10,922 nt of DNA from contig DEHV01000004.1 in assembly GCA_002352105.1 (NCBI GenBank), positions 15,902 through 26,823 of the forward strand, written 5' to 3'. This document shows positions 1 through 8,100 of the stretch, piece after piece; position 1 is the first letter of the stretch, and every line of letters starts with the position of its first letter. The position numbers and the translations under genes were made by a program. Origin of the DNA: Chitinophagaceae bacterium UBA2791 (lineage in GTDB: Bacteria > Bacteroidota > Bacteroidia > Chitinophagales > Chitinophagaceae). The notes below the pieces were generated by a model. That model was not told where the DNA came from, searched no databases, and was given only the letters and a program-made list of their open reading frames with translations.

Positions 1-225
1 CTGGCCTTTCTCCGCGGCTCTTTCCGCATCTCCCCTTCCGGCTTAAAAAATGCTTTCCGCGACCTGCTCGTCAAACTAAAACAATACGAGAACAATCCCC
101 TCGAGACCAGGGCATTCAGCTATCTCGACATTATCTCCTGGCTCGAAAGCAAGATCAATAACCTGCCGATCCAGGACGTGATCAGGAATAAGTACGAGGA
201 AAGGAAAAAGAAAGAACGGGGATGA
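1..225 (+). CDS. C-terminal end of an unrecognised protein (5' truncated by the window)
   Basis: An open frame enters at base 1 and runs 74 codons to a TGA at 223-225. The visible protein is moderately hydrophilic, with a short segment reading ETRAFSYLDIISWLESKI, followed by a very basic, charged tail (KYEERKKKERG). It has no signal peptide or membrane segment in the visible part and looks like the helical C-terminus of a cytoplasmic protein. It converges with the deacetylase gene, whose stop codon lies 12 bp away on the other strand, so it is not part of the sugar-uptake operon. I do not recognise the family. Support comes from the uninterrupted frame, plausible amino-acid composition and the tight convergent spacing. 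Confidence 0.6.
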   Translation: MAFLRGSFRISPSGLKNAFRDLLVKLKQYENNPLETRAFSYLDIISWLESKINNLPIQDVIRNKYEERKKKERG

Positions 226-230
226 CCCCG
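217..230. terminator. Small hairpin between convergent genes, possible bidirectional terminator
   Basis: Perfect 5-bp G+C stem CGGGG/CCCCG (217-221 and 226-230) with the four-base loop ATGA. On the plus strand it is followed by only TTTA. On the minus strand it is followed by a pyrimidine/T-rich stretch (TTCTTTCTTTTTCC), which suits termination of the minus-strand operon better. The loop contains the TGA stop of the left-edge gene. The stem is short, so terminator function is tentative. Confidence 0.35.
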
Positions 231-237
231 TTTACCA

Positions 238-1197
238 TCAATTGTTTTTAAGCGTTAAGAAAGGGAAATAATAACTGAGGTTTTCCTTTGTCAACCTTGC
301 GCCATATTCCGAGTCCTGGAAAGCTTCGCAATAATTGATCGTAGCCGCTTTTTCCGCCCCGTAGAGCTCTACAAGCTTATCCCGGAAAGGAGCTGTGCTG
401 CTCGTCGTCTCTTTCCAGTTTTTTCCAAGCCATACCCTTCTATCCGCATCCGATGCGGGAACCTGGTCGAGGATCCCGTCGTTAAAAGGCAGCCATTCGT
501 ACATCTGCGACTTGTGCTGATCGAGCATATCCATTTTCTTTTCGATCACATCGTCAATAGGAACGACTACATCCGCTTTAAACGGCTCGGGATGCGTAAA
601 CCTATCGCTTACGAAAAGAAAGGCGGGGTTCTTTTCGAGAAAGGGGACCTCCGGCAGGATGGTAGGCACGGTTACCATATAAGCGGCATCCAGCACCAGC
701 GTTCCCGTATACCGGTGATCGGGATGATAATCATAAGGCCTTGGGAAGATGACCAGGTCGGCCTTATGCTCCCTGATCACTTTGATGACCTGCAGCCGGT
801 TCTTGTAGGTCGGCATCAATTGTCCGTCGTGATTATCCAGGGTTATATACCTTACGCCGATGGTCTCTCCCGCCCTGCGGGCTTCTTCGCGGCGGATCTT
901 CGCCAGTTGCTTTGCCTTGATGGACTGATGGCCGGCATCGCCGTTGGTAAGGGAAACCAGCAGCACATTGCAGCCCGCCTGCGCCCATTTATAGGCCGAC
1001 CCTCCCACGCCCGCATCGGGGTCGTCGGGATGCGCGCCGATAACGAGCACATTCAGCTTATGCGCCGGTTTGTCCTGCGCACTCGCGCTCATGCCTGCGG
1101 ATAAAAGAAAAAGAAAACATCCCTTTAATGCGCCATAAAATGTATACGGCTTAGGCAAACGGGACAGGCCAAACGAATCAGATCTGCTGTTCTTCAT
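238..1197 (-). CDS. Exported PIG-L/LmbE family deacetylase
   Basis: 319-aa protein of the PIG-L/LmbE family, zinc-dependent enzymes that remove N-acetyl groups from GlcNAc-type sugars and related amides (for example MshB and BshB). Residues 1-40 form a Sec signal peptide: a basic n-region, a hydrophobic core KGCFLFLLSAG, and likely cleavage after ASA at about residue 40. The first metal motif is AHPDDPDAG at 55-63. By family analogy H56 and D59 bind metal and D58 is the general base. The usual glutamate of AHPDDE is replaced by P60. NHDGQL lies at 122-127, and the second metal motif HPDHR at 158-162. The length fits exported family members. The start (ATG at 1197) follows an A/T-rich leader and gives a complete signal peptide. 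It is the last gene of the minus-strand cluster, 45 bp after the DUF1080 gene. Presumed role is deacylation of an imported amino-sugar compound in the periplasm. The substrate is unknown. Confidence 0.9.
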   Translation of the reverse strand: MKNSRSDSFGLSRLPKPYTFYGALKGCFLFLLSAGMSASAQDKPAHKLNVLVIGAHPDDPDAGVGGSAYKWAQAGCNVLLVSLTNGDAGHQSIKAKQLAKIRREEARRAGETIGVRYITLDNHDGQLMPTYKNRLQVIKVIREHKADLVIFPRPYDYHPDHRYTGTLVLDAAYMVTVPTILPEVPFLEKNPAFLFVSDRFTHPEPFKADVVVPIDDVIEKKMDMLDQHKSQMYEWLPFNDGILDQVPASDADRRVWLGKNWKETTSSTAPFRDKLVELYGAEKAATINYCEAFQDSEYGARLTKENLSYYFPFLTLKNN

Positions 1198-1242
1198 TTA
1201 ATAAAAGTTTAAAGATGATACTATTACTGTTAACGACCAGGC

Positions 1243-1962
1243 TCATAACCTGCGGATCTTGATATTCCTGAAGCAGGTCAGTCCGCCATGGTCCTGCAGG
1301 CCAATATAACCATCTTTTGCGATGCCATAATAAGGATGGTCCTTCCATTTGCTCAGATTCTTCCGTCTTATCCAGTCCTCCGACCATAGCTCATATTCCA
1401 CCACCTTCGCTCCATTTAGCCAATGCTCCACATAGGGGCCTTTTACAACAATCCGCGTTTCATTCCATTCGCCTAAAGGCTTTACCCCGGCGCCGACGGG
1501 CCGGTTCATTGCATAATTTGCGCCTGTGTACTGCGTACTCAGCGTGTTGGGATCCGGATCATTCATATCGTCGGCCAGCTGGTATTCCGGCCCTGATTCA
1601 TAAATGGCCTGGATGCTATCCAGTTCCTGCACATGATAAAATACGCCGCTGTTGCTGAAAGAATCAATTTTCCATTCCAGCGAAAGTTCAAAATCTTTAT
1701 ACTTTTCCTTCGTGATGATATCGCCGCCGTGGTCGCTGCCAATTCCTGAATTACAAAGAATGCCGTCGACGACCGTCCATCCTGCTATCTCATCCCCCTT
1801 AAAGAACCTCCATCCGTTCGTAGTTTGCCCGTCAAAAAGCAACTCCCAACCCTGTTTTTCCTCCTCCGGGGTCAACGCATTGAGCTGCGCGCGCTGCGAC
1901 GCCTCGTCGCGGCAGGAGAAGAGCATAATGATCCCCGATAAAATAAAATATGCTGATTTCAT
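1243..1962 (-). CDS. DUF1080 (3-keto-disaccharide hydrolase/lyase family) lipoprotein
   Basis: 239-aa protein consisting almost entirely of one DUF1080 domain (about residues 36-238), a lectin-like beta-sandwich fold. Visible landmarks are the opening GWELLFDG (38-45), NSGVFYHV (104-111), EYQLADD (126-132) and the closing GYIGLQDHGG with FRNIKIRRL. Characterised members act on 3-keto-glycosides, cleaving the glycosidic bond after a partner enzyme has oxidised C3. A lipoprotein signal is clear: a hydrophobic stretch ends in the lipobox LFSC, with C17 as the lipidated residue. The following RDE is charged and may favour surface export in Bacteroidota, though this is uncertain. AGGA lies a few bases before the ATG, one of the better ribosome-binding sites here. 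It sits 71 bp after the Gfo/Idh gene and 45 bp before the deacetylase gene, which supports a shared pathway. Family assignment is firm; the substrate is not known. Confidence 0.9.
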   Translation of the reverse strand: MKSAYFILSGIIMLFSCRDEASQRAQLNALTPEEEKQGWELLFDGQTTNGWRFFKGDEIAGWTVVDGILCNSGIGSDHGGDIITKEKYKDFELSLEWKIDSFSNSGVFYHVQELDSIQAIYESGPEYQLADDMNDPDPNTLSTQYTGANYAMNRPVGAGVKPLGEWNETRIVVKGPYVEHWLNGAKVVEYELWSEDWIRRKNLSKWKDHPYYGIAKDGYIGLQDHGGLTCFRNIKIRRL

Positions 1963-1977
1963 GATCCTATGATTTTA

Positions 1978-2001
1978 GATATATGCGTTTGGATATATGC
2001 G
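1978..2001. repeat. Short tandem-like direct repeat in the leader of the DUF1080 gene
   Basis: The 10-mer GATATATGCG occurs at 1978-1987 and again at 1992-2001, separated by four bases. It lies 16-39 bp upstream of the DUF1080 start codon, between that gene and the Gfo/Idh gene. The 14-bp period is not one helical turn, so a paired protein-binding site is possible but not supported. It could equally be a chance or slippage duplication. Confidence 0.4.
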
Positions 2002-2033
2002 CCTGCTTATAAAGGCGGCAATACATTGTGTTT

Positions 2034-3515
2034 CTATACGGGCATTTCCGGCAACCGCCATCCCTTTCTGTAAGTATGTTTAATCATTTCCGCCGCGAAG
2101 GATCGCGCATTTATCGGCTCGGTCCATTTCGAATCAAAATGCGGTTCTCCATTGACGATAGCAAAGTTGTCGGAGATACAGATCTTCAGCCTGTCGCTGT
2201 CGCTGATATTCGTAAACCGCATATTCTCTCCATCCCATTCGAGTTCCTTGTTCAACGCCTGGAGCCTGACTGCCAGCGCTCCCATCACCACCATTTCGTT
2301 AAATAGGCCGGCTTCCGAAAAATCAGATTTGGTCGCGACCCTGCTCTCCGCGCTTTCCTTGCATGCGCGCACCCAGTCCATTTCATGATTGGTTTCCACC
2401 CGGCGTTCCGTTTTGGGAACAACGGGCGTTCTGCCGGATAACAGCCAGGGGGCGTCGCCGGCGATACCGCAAATAAGCGTATCCTTTGAACCATGAAATA
2501 TAACGCCCCCGCCCCCGTTATTCATGTCCTTTCCCGGCGGCCATCCCGCGGGTTTAGCAGGCTGCAGCCCGCCATCATACCAGACCACTTCCACTTCCGG
2601 GTAATTCATCTTCCCAACGCTTTCTCTAGCGGGAAAGGTAAACTTCACCATTTCCGCATTCGGAGCAGACTCCGTCAATAAAAGCGTGGAACTTCCCTGC
2701 ACTTTGACCGGGCGCCTCAGCTTTAAACTTTTAAAAACAGGATGAAGAATATGGCAGGCCATATCGCCAAGCGCGCCGGTGCCGAAATCCCACCATCCCC
2801 TCCAATTCCAGGGCGTATAAATGCCATTGTAAGGTCTCATGGCAGCAGGCCCGATAAACAGGTCCCAATTAAGCGTGTCGGGGATCCTTTCCGTTTTAGC
2901 CGGGCGGGTCAGGCCCTGCGGCCATATGGGCCTGTCCGTAAATGCTTCCACCTTTCTCACCTCGCCGATCTCGCCGTGCTGTATCCATTCCACAACAAGA
3001 TTAACGCCTTCTTCAGACGCGCCTTCATTCCCCATCTGCGTAGCCACCTTATATTTGGCCGCTAATTTTGTCAGCAGTCTGGATTCATAAACGGTATGGG
3101 TAAGGGGTTTCTGCACATAAACATGTTTGCCCATGATCATCGCGGCCGAAGCGGCAATACAATGCGTATGATCCGGCGTGGCAATGATTGCCGCGTCAAT
3201 GGATTTGTCCATTTCATCATACATCCTTCTGAAATCCCAATATCTTTTCGCTCTGGGATGCGCATCAAATACTTTTTTTGCGTAGCGCCAGTCGACATCG
3301 CAAAGCGCTACAATGTTTTCAGCTCCCGAAACATTGCTAAGGTTCTCGTTTCCTTTTCCGCCAACGCCTATAACGGCAATGTTCAACCTATCGCTTGGCG
3401 CCTTATATCCTAAACCGCTAATGACTGAGCTGGGAACAATCACAAATCCCCCGGCGATAGCGCCGCTTCCTTTAATAAACGATCTACGCGTCATGCGCTT
3501 TGAATCACCCTTCAT
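2034..3515 (-). CDS. Tat-exported Gfo/Idh/MocA family NAD(P)-dependent oxidoreductase
   Basis: 493-aa sugar oxidoreductase of the Gfo/Idh/MocA family. A twin-arginine signal, TRRSFIKG (9-16), followed by a small-residue hydrophobic stretch, shows export of the folded, cofactor-loaded enzyme. The Rossmann domain starts at LNIAVIGVGGKG (44-55), with the dinucleotide-binding glycines at 50, 52, 53 and 55. ATPDHTH lies at 112-118, and the family's EKP motif appears as QKP (135-137). GDMACHILHP (250-259) carries D251, H255 and H258, likely active-site residues by analogy. The C-terminal half is the usual substrate-binding domain. Family members oxidise sugar hydroxyls, often at C3, and Tat-exported ones can carry a bound, recycling cofactor. 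Start choice is open: ATG at 3515 gives a seven-residue MKGDSKR prefix, and ATG at 3494 begins directly at MTRRSFIKG. It lies 95 bp after susD. A GH109-like NAD-dependent glycosidase is a less likely alternative. Confidence 0.9.
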   Translation of the reverse strand: MKGDSKRMTRRSFIKGSGAIAGGFVIVPSSVISGLGYKAPSDRLNIAVIGVGGKGNENLSNVSGAENIVALCDVDWRYAKKVFDAHPRAKRYWDFRRMYDEMDKSIDAAIIATPDHTHCIAASAAMIMGKHVYVQKPLTHTVYESRLLTKLAAKYKVATQMGNEGASEEGVNLVVEWIQHGEIGEVRKVEAFTDRPIWPQGLTRPAKTERIPDTLNWDLFIGPAAMRPYNGIYTPWNWRGWWDFGTGALGDMACHILHPVFKSLKLRRPVKVQGSSTLLLTESAPNAEMVKFTFPARESVGKMNYPEVEVVWYDGGLQPAKPAGWPPGKDMNNGGGGVIFHGSKDTLICGIAGDAPWLLSGRTPVVPKTERRVETNHEMDWVRACKESAESRVATKSDFSEAGLFNEMVVMGALAVRLQALNKELEWDGENMRFTNISDSDRLKICISDNFAIVNGEPHFDSKWTEPINARSFAAEMIKHTYRKGWRLPEMPV

Positions 3516-3610
3516 GTGTATACGAATTGTTTAATTTAGATTAAGTAATATTTAGGTAAGAGCATATCCATATCGCCGGCATTCCAAATAAAGGCAGCCG
3601 CTTTAGCTTT

Positions 3611-5143
3611 TTAATAGCCGGCATTCTGAATTAATTTCGGGTTGGCGTCCATGGCTTCTGTGGGGATAGGGAACAGCAGGCATTTTTCGGGGCTCGGCCC
3701 TCTCCATCCGGGAACGCCGTTCAGGTATGTTCCAAAGCGGATCATATCCTGGCGGGAAGTCATTTCCCATGCAAGTTCAAACCGCCTTTCCTGATAAATA
3801 TCGTCTAAGGTTACCGATGATTTAAGTTTGGAAGGGTCGTCAAACGCTCTTTTCCGGATCTCATTTACCAGCCGGGTCGCTTCGGTATTGTCGCCGCTGC
3901 TGCGCACCAGCGCCTCGGCCTTCATCAAATAAATATCCGCAAGCCTGAAGATGGCAAAATCGTTCTGGGAATGTCCGCTAAGTCCTTTTTCAAATTCCCA
4001 TTTCGCGATCCTCGCGCCCTCCTCCTGTTCTACCTGCCCCCACCCGTCGGCGTCTATCGCGTATTTCATGGTTATGTCGACGGTATGGATCAGCGGGCGT
4101 CCATGAGCGGTGATCAGGACTTCTCCGGTGGCGGGGTCGAGCATCGGCCCGGTGAGGAACGACCAACCGAGGCGCTTGTCTTCCGGATCGTATGCTTTTA
4201 CATAGTCCGGCATGGCGCACACCATGTTCCATCCTTCAATATTCAGACCCAATGCAATAGGATCCAGGTAGTGCAATGTCATTTGCGCCACATAATTTCC
4301 TCCGTCCGGAGTGCTGAAGACCACTGGGAATATGATCTCCCTGGAGGTTTCGTTATGAACGGCAAAATTGAGTTTCCAGTTCGGCTCCAGGATATACGGA
4401 AGGCTCATCACCTCATTGCAGGCATCTATGCACTCCTGCCATTTTTCCCCGCCATCCGGATTCCAGACCATGGCATTCAGGTACATCTTGGCAAGAAGGG
4501 TATATACAAATCCTTTGGTCGCCTTGCCATAACTTTCCGACGACACATCGCTTCTGACCTTATCCTTTATCTCATTCAGCTCCGACAACACAAATTCATA
4601 CACTTCTTTTCGCGTTTTTGTTTCAGGAAGGTCCAGATCTTTGAAGTCCGTAACAATCGGCACGTTCCCGTAATAATCCAGGAGCATGTAATACCAATAA
4701 GCCCTGACCCCCTTTATTTCTGCAAGCACCTGTTCCTTATTGAGAATATCGCTTTCTTCCACAATGCTCAGGATCTTATTGCAGATGCCGATATTTTTAT
4801 AGCTCATCGTAAACGCTATCCCTATATAAGATTCGGGCGTCCAGGTGTGCTGGGTCATCTCTTTGCCCCATCCGCCTTCCCAACCATCGCCGCCTTTGCG
4901 CGTTGGGTTGATGGCCATATCGGAAGTAAACTCGCTTATGGAGAAATAATAGTCATTCGTATTCCATACATCCTTCAATGTTCTGTACACCGGCCCCACC
5001 AGCGCATTGATCTGCTTGGTCGTATTTCCGAACTGGTCCACAGGTATCCTGTCATATACTTCCTCATCGAGCTTTGTGCAGCCCGGGGCCATTCCGAGAA
5101 GAAAGAAGATAGAGAGTATCAGAAAAAGATTAATATTTTTCAT
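3611..5143 (-). CDS. SusD/RagB-family nutrient-binding outer-membrane lipoprotein
   Basis: 510-aa SusD-like protein, the surface lid and glycan-capturing partner of the SusC transporter. Residues 1-21 are a lipoprotein signal peptide with lipobox APGC (C22 lipidated). The mature start TKLDEEVYD is acid-rich, as expected for lipoproteins moved to the cell surface. The N-terminal TPR-like half contains NIGICNKIL (117-125), EIKGVRAYWYYMLLDYYGNVP (142-162, split by the usual family spacing) and GKATKGFVYTLLAKMYL. The C-terminal half carries FRLADIYLMKAEAL, LVNEIRKRA and ERRFELAWE, and ends in the family-typical FPIP and NPKLIQNAGY. Length and order match intact family members. It starts 42 bp after the susC stop, as is normal for a SusC/D pair. 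Sequence alone does not give the ligand. Confidence 0.96.
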   Translation of the reverse strand: MKNINLFLILSIFFLLGMAPGCTKLDEEVYDRIPVDQFGNTTKQINALVGPVYRTLKDVWNTNDYYFSISEFTSDMAINPTRKGGDGWEGGWGKEMTQHTWTPESYIGIAFTMSYKNIGICNKILSIVEESDILNKEQVLAEIKGVRAYWYYMLLDYYGNVPIVTDFKDLDLPETKTRKEVYEFVLSELNEIKDKVRSDVSSESYGKATKGFVYTLLAKMYLNAMVWNPDGGEKWQECIDACNEVMSLPYILEPNWKLNFAVHNETSREIIFPVVFSTPDGGNYVAQMTLHYLDPIALGLNIEGWNMVCAMPDYVKAYDPEDKRLGWSFLTGPMLDPATGEVLITAHGRPLIHTVDITMKYAIDADGWGQVEQEEGARIAKWEFEKGLSGHSQNDFAIFRLADIYLMKAEALVRSSGDNTEATRLVNEIRKRAFDDPSKLKSSVTLDDIYQERRFELAWEMTSRQDMIRFGTYLNGVPGWRGPSPEKCLLFPIPTEAMDANPKLIQNAGY

Positions 5144-5185
5144 CGTGAAGATTTTAATACATTAAGAAAAATCCCTGTTAGCGTT

Positions 5186-8100
5186 TTAGAATCCCAGGTT
5201 AACTCCCAAAGAATAGGTTCTTGATTTCGGGTAATAATCCCTACCCTCAACGCCGGGCGCTAACCCCGACATATCCACTTCCGGATCCACGCCATTGTAT
5301 TTGGTGATCACGAAAAGATTCTGTCCCGAGAAGTAAGCCCTCAGCCGTTGAATGCCCAATGAAGATTTCTTAATATTAAAATTATAGGCAATAGCGGCGT
5401 TGTCGAGGCGCAGGAAGGAGCCTTTTTCTATATAGAAACTGTTGAGCTTAGGATTTTCATTCAACCCCAACGTAAGCGCTTCATACAGCACGTTCGCGCC
5501 CGGCAGCCATTGCGTGGTGGCATAAGCCAGCCTGGAATAGTTAAGCACATCATTCCCGTACACGCCTCTCAGGAAGAAGTTAAGATCCCAACCTTTATAC
5601 ATGATAGTATTGGAAAGGCCATAGGTCAGCTTTGGCTGGGCAGAGCCGACATAGGTCCTGTCTTCCGTGGTAAGGCCGGGAACGCCGTCTACCATATCGT
5701 CCAGGATATATTTTCCCGATTCGTCCAATCCCTTTCCTACCCACATATAAAAAGAGCCTACATCCCTGCCCTCTTCTATAATAGAAGTCGTATTTACAGA
5801 ACCTCCCCGAATAAAAGCATCGCCTGTTTTGATCGATTTTGTTTGAAACACATCATTCGAAAGACTAAGTATCTTGTTGACATTGTGCGCAAGATTTCCT
5901 GATACGTTCCACCGGAAATCATCTTTCCGGATGACATCCACGCTGACCATGACCTCTATGCCCTTATTGGACATCGCGCCCACATTAGCGATCATGGTAG
6001 GGATAAAATAAGGGGGGATGGGAACGTTATACGTGTACAGCAGGTCTCTCGTTCTCTTGTCATAATATTCAACAGCGCCGCTTACGCGATTTTCGAACAT
6101 TGTAAAGTCGACCCCTACATTAAACATTGCCGTTTCTTCCCATTTAAGATCGGGGTTGGCATTCTGACTGATGCTATACGACTGATACCAGTTGCCATTG
6201 TCATAATACTGGCCTGATCCGCTATACAACAATAAAGACTGATAAGGTTGAACGCCTTCCTGGTTGCCCGATTTGCCGTATCCTACCCTTAACTTCAGCA
6301 TGTTCAAAAAATCTTTCTGGCTCAGGAACGATTCCTCAGATAAGATCCAGGCGGCCGAAACAGACGGGAATGTGCCCCATTTATGATTCGCGCCAAACTT
6401 TGAGGAACCGTCGCGCCGAACGGATCCTGTCAGCACATACCTGTCTTTCAGCATATAATTTACCCTGCCGAAAAAAGAGATCAGCTTATTCATATTGGCC
6501 CCCGACCATACGTCGGTCGGGCGAAGGTTTTCGCCCGTTCCGATATTGTTATACCCAAAAAAACCGGTGACAAACTGCCTGTTCTGCGCGCCGGCATTCT
6601 GGTAGTAATTGGCTTCGTACGAGTAGCCTCCTAAGACATCTATATGGCTCTCTCCAAATATCTTCTTATAGTTTAGGGTGGCTTCCAATAATTTTTTATC
6701 CGCCGTCCAGGATTCTCTTCTGGCGTTCCCCTGGTCGTCCCTGCCGCGTTCCGTCTGCGCATCATTGTATTCGCCATAATCATTCGATTCCCTCTGCTTC
6801 AATACGCTCAACCCTGCCGCGAGATCGCTGGTAATATGTAAAACCGCTTTCATGTTACCGTAATACAGGCTGTTCTTATGCCGGCGCTTATTGTACTCGA
6901 TATTTCTCACCGGGTTTCCCTGGTCGAATTCGCGCGAGTCGAACCAGGAGCCGTCGGCATTCTTCACCGGCGCCACGGGGATCATGTTATACGCTAAAAT
7001 AAAATTACGGGTATCCGTAGGCGAGAAATTCCGTTCTGTGAAGGCCCCTGTAAAAGTCAGATCGAGCCGGTCGTTCAGCGCTTTTTGATTAAACGCCATC
7101 CGGGCATTATACCGTTGCATCGAGTTGTCGCGTACAACGCCCTGCTGATCGAGCGAAGAAAACGACCCCCGGTAAGAGCTGTTCTTGCCTCCTCCCGACA
7201 AAGAGAGGCTGTGATTATGCGTAACTCCCGTTCTCATGATTTCCTCAAACCAATTGGTATTGCTTCCCAGATCAATACCGCTAACATCAATATTATTAGA
7301 GGCGGTATAATCACGCCACTCCTGCGCCGTCAACACCCTCGGCATGTTCGACACCTTATCCACGGCAACATATCCCTCATATTCAACAACAGGCCTGGCC
7401 CCTATCCCTTTTTTTGTCGTGATAAGAATAACGCCGCTTGCCGCTCTCGATCCGTAAATGGCCGCAGCGGAAGCATCTTTCAATATGCTTATGGAGGCGA
7501 TGTCCTGCGGGGAAACGGCATTAATGCTTAGCCCCGGCACTCCGTCTATCACAATAAAAGGCTGGCTGCTGCCCGTTAACGACGAAGCGCCCCTCAGGCG
7601 AATGGACTGTTCATTCGTGATGTCTCCGCTTCCTTTGGTGATGGTCAGGCCGGCAACCTTGCCCTGCAACAGGTCTATCGCATTCCTGCTAACGCCCCGG
7701 TTAAACTCTTTTTCGGTCACATTGGTGATGGAACCGGAAACCTCCCGCTTGGATTGCGTTCCATATCCCACCACTATCACCTGGTTCAGCGAGGAGATGT
7801 TTTCCTCCATGACCACGTTTATTGATGACCGCTTGTTCACCGGCACTTCGATCGTTTTAAATCCTACATACGAAAGCTCCAATACCGCATCTCCATCCAC
7901 ATTTTCCAATGCAAACTCTCCTTGCTCATTGGTAGCGGTTCCCTTCGCAGAGCCCTTTATCCTTATGCTAACTCCTTCAATCGGATTGCCATTTTCATCG
8001 GTCACCCTGCCGGCGATATCTATTGGCGGGGGGGGCGCGTCGGTATAGGAAGCAGGAACGGCTTCGTCATTTATCTCCCTGCGGGGAGGCAATGACGAGG

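Noticed and set aside
514..1104. 196-codon plus-strand open frame
   Set aside because: It is antisense to the PIG-L gene, which has clear motifs; the plus-strand product shows only low-complexity, His/Arg-rich translation.
2501..2520. G5-C-G5 tract with TAACG/CGTTA arms on the minus strand, considered as a G-quadruplex or regulatory hairpin
   Set aside because: Only two G runs are present, and the bases encode an Asn-Gly-Gly-Gly-Gly stretch inside the Gfo/Idh protein, which explains them.
3575..3626. Direct repeat GCCGGCATTC (3575-3584 and 3617-3626) at the end of susD and in the gap after it
   Set aside because: It is only 10 bases, one copy is coding for the SusD C-terminus, and flanking bases do not match, so neither an attachment site nor a duplication is supported.
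3971..5224. 417-codon open frame on the plus strand
   Set aside because: It is antisense to susD and the end of susC, its translation has no recognisable domain, and the minus-strand SusD is unmistakable.
7458..8048. 196-codon plus-strand open frame
   Set aside because: It lies opposite the SusC plug and regulatory-like domain coding region, with no recognisable protein features.
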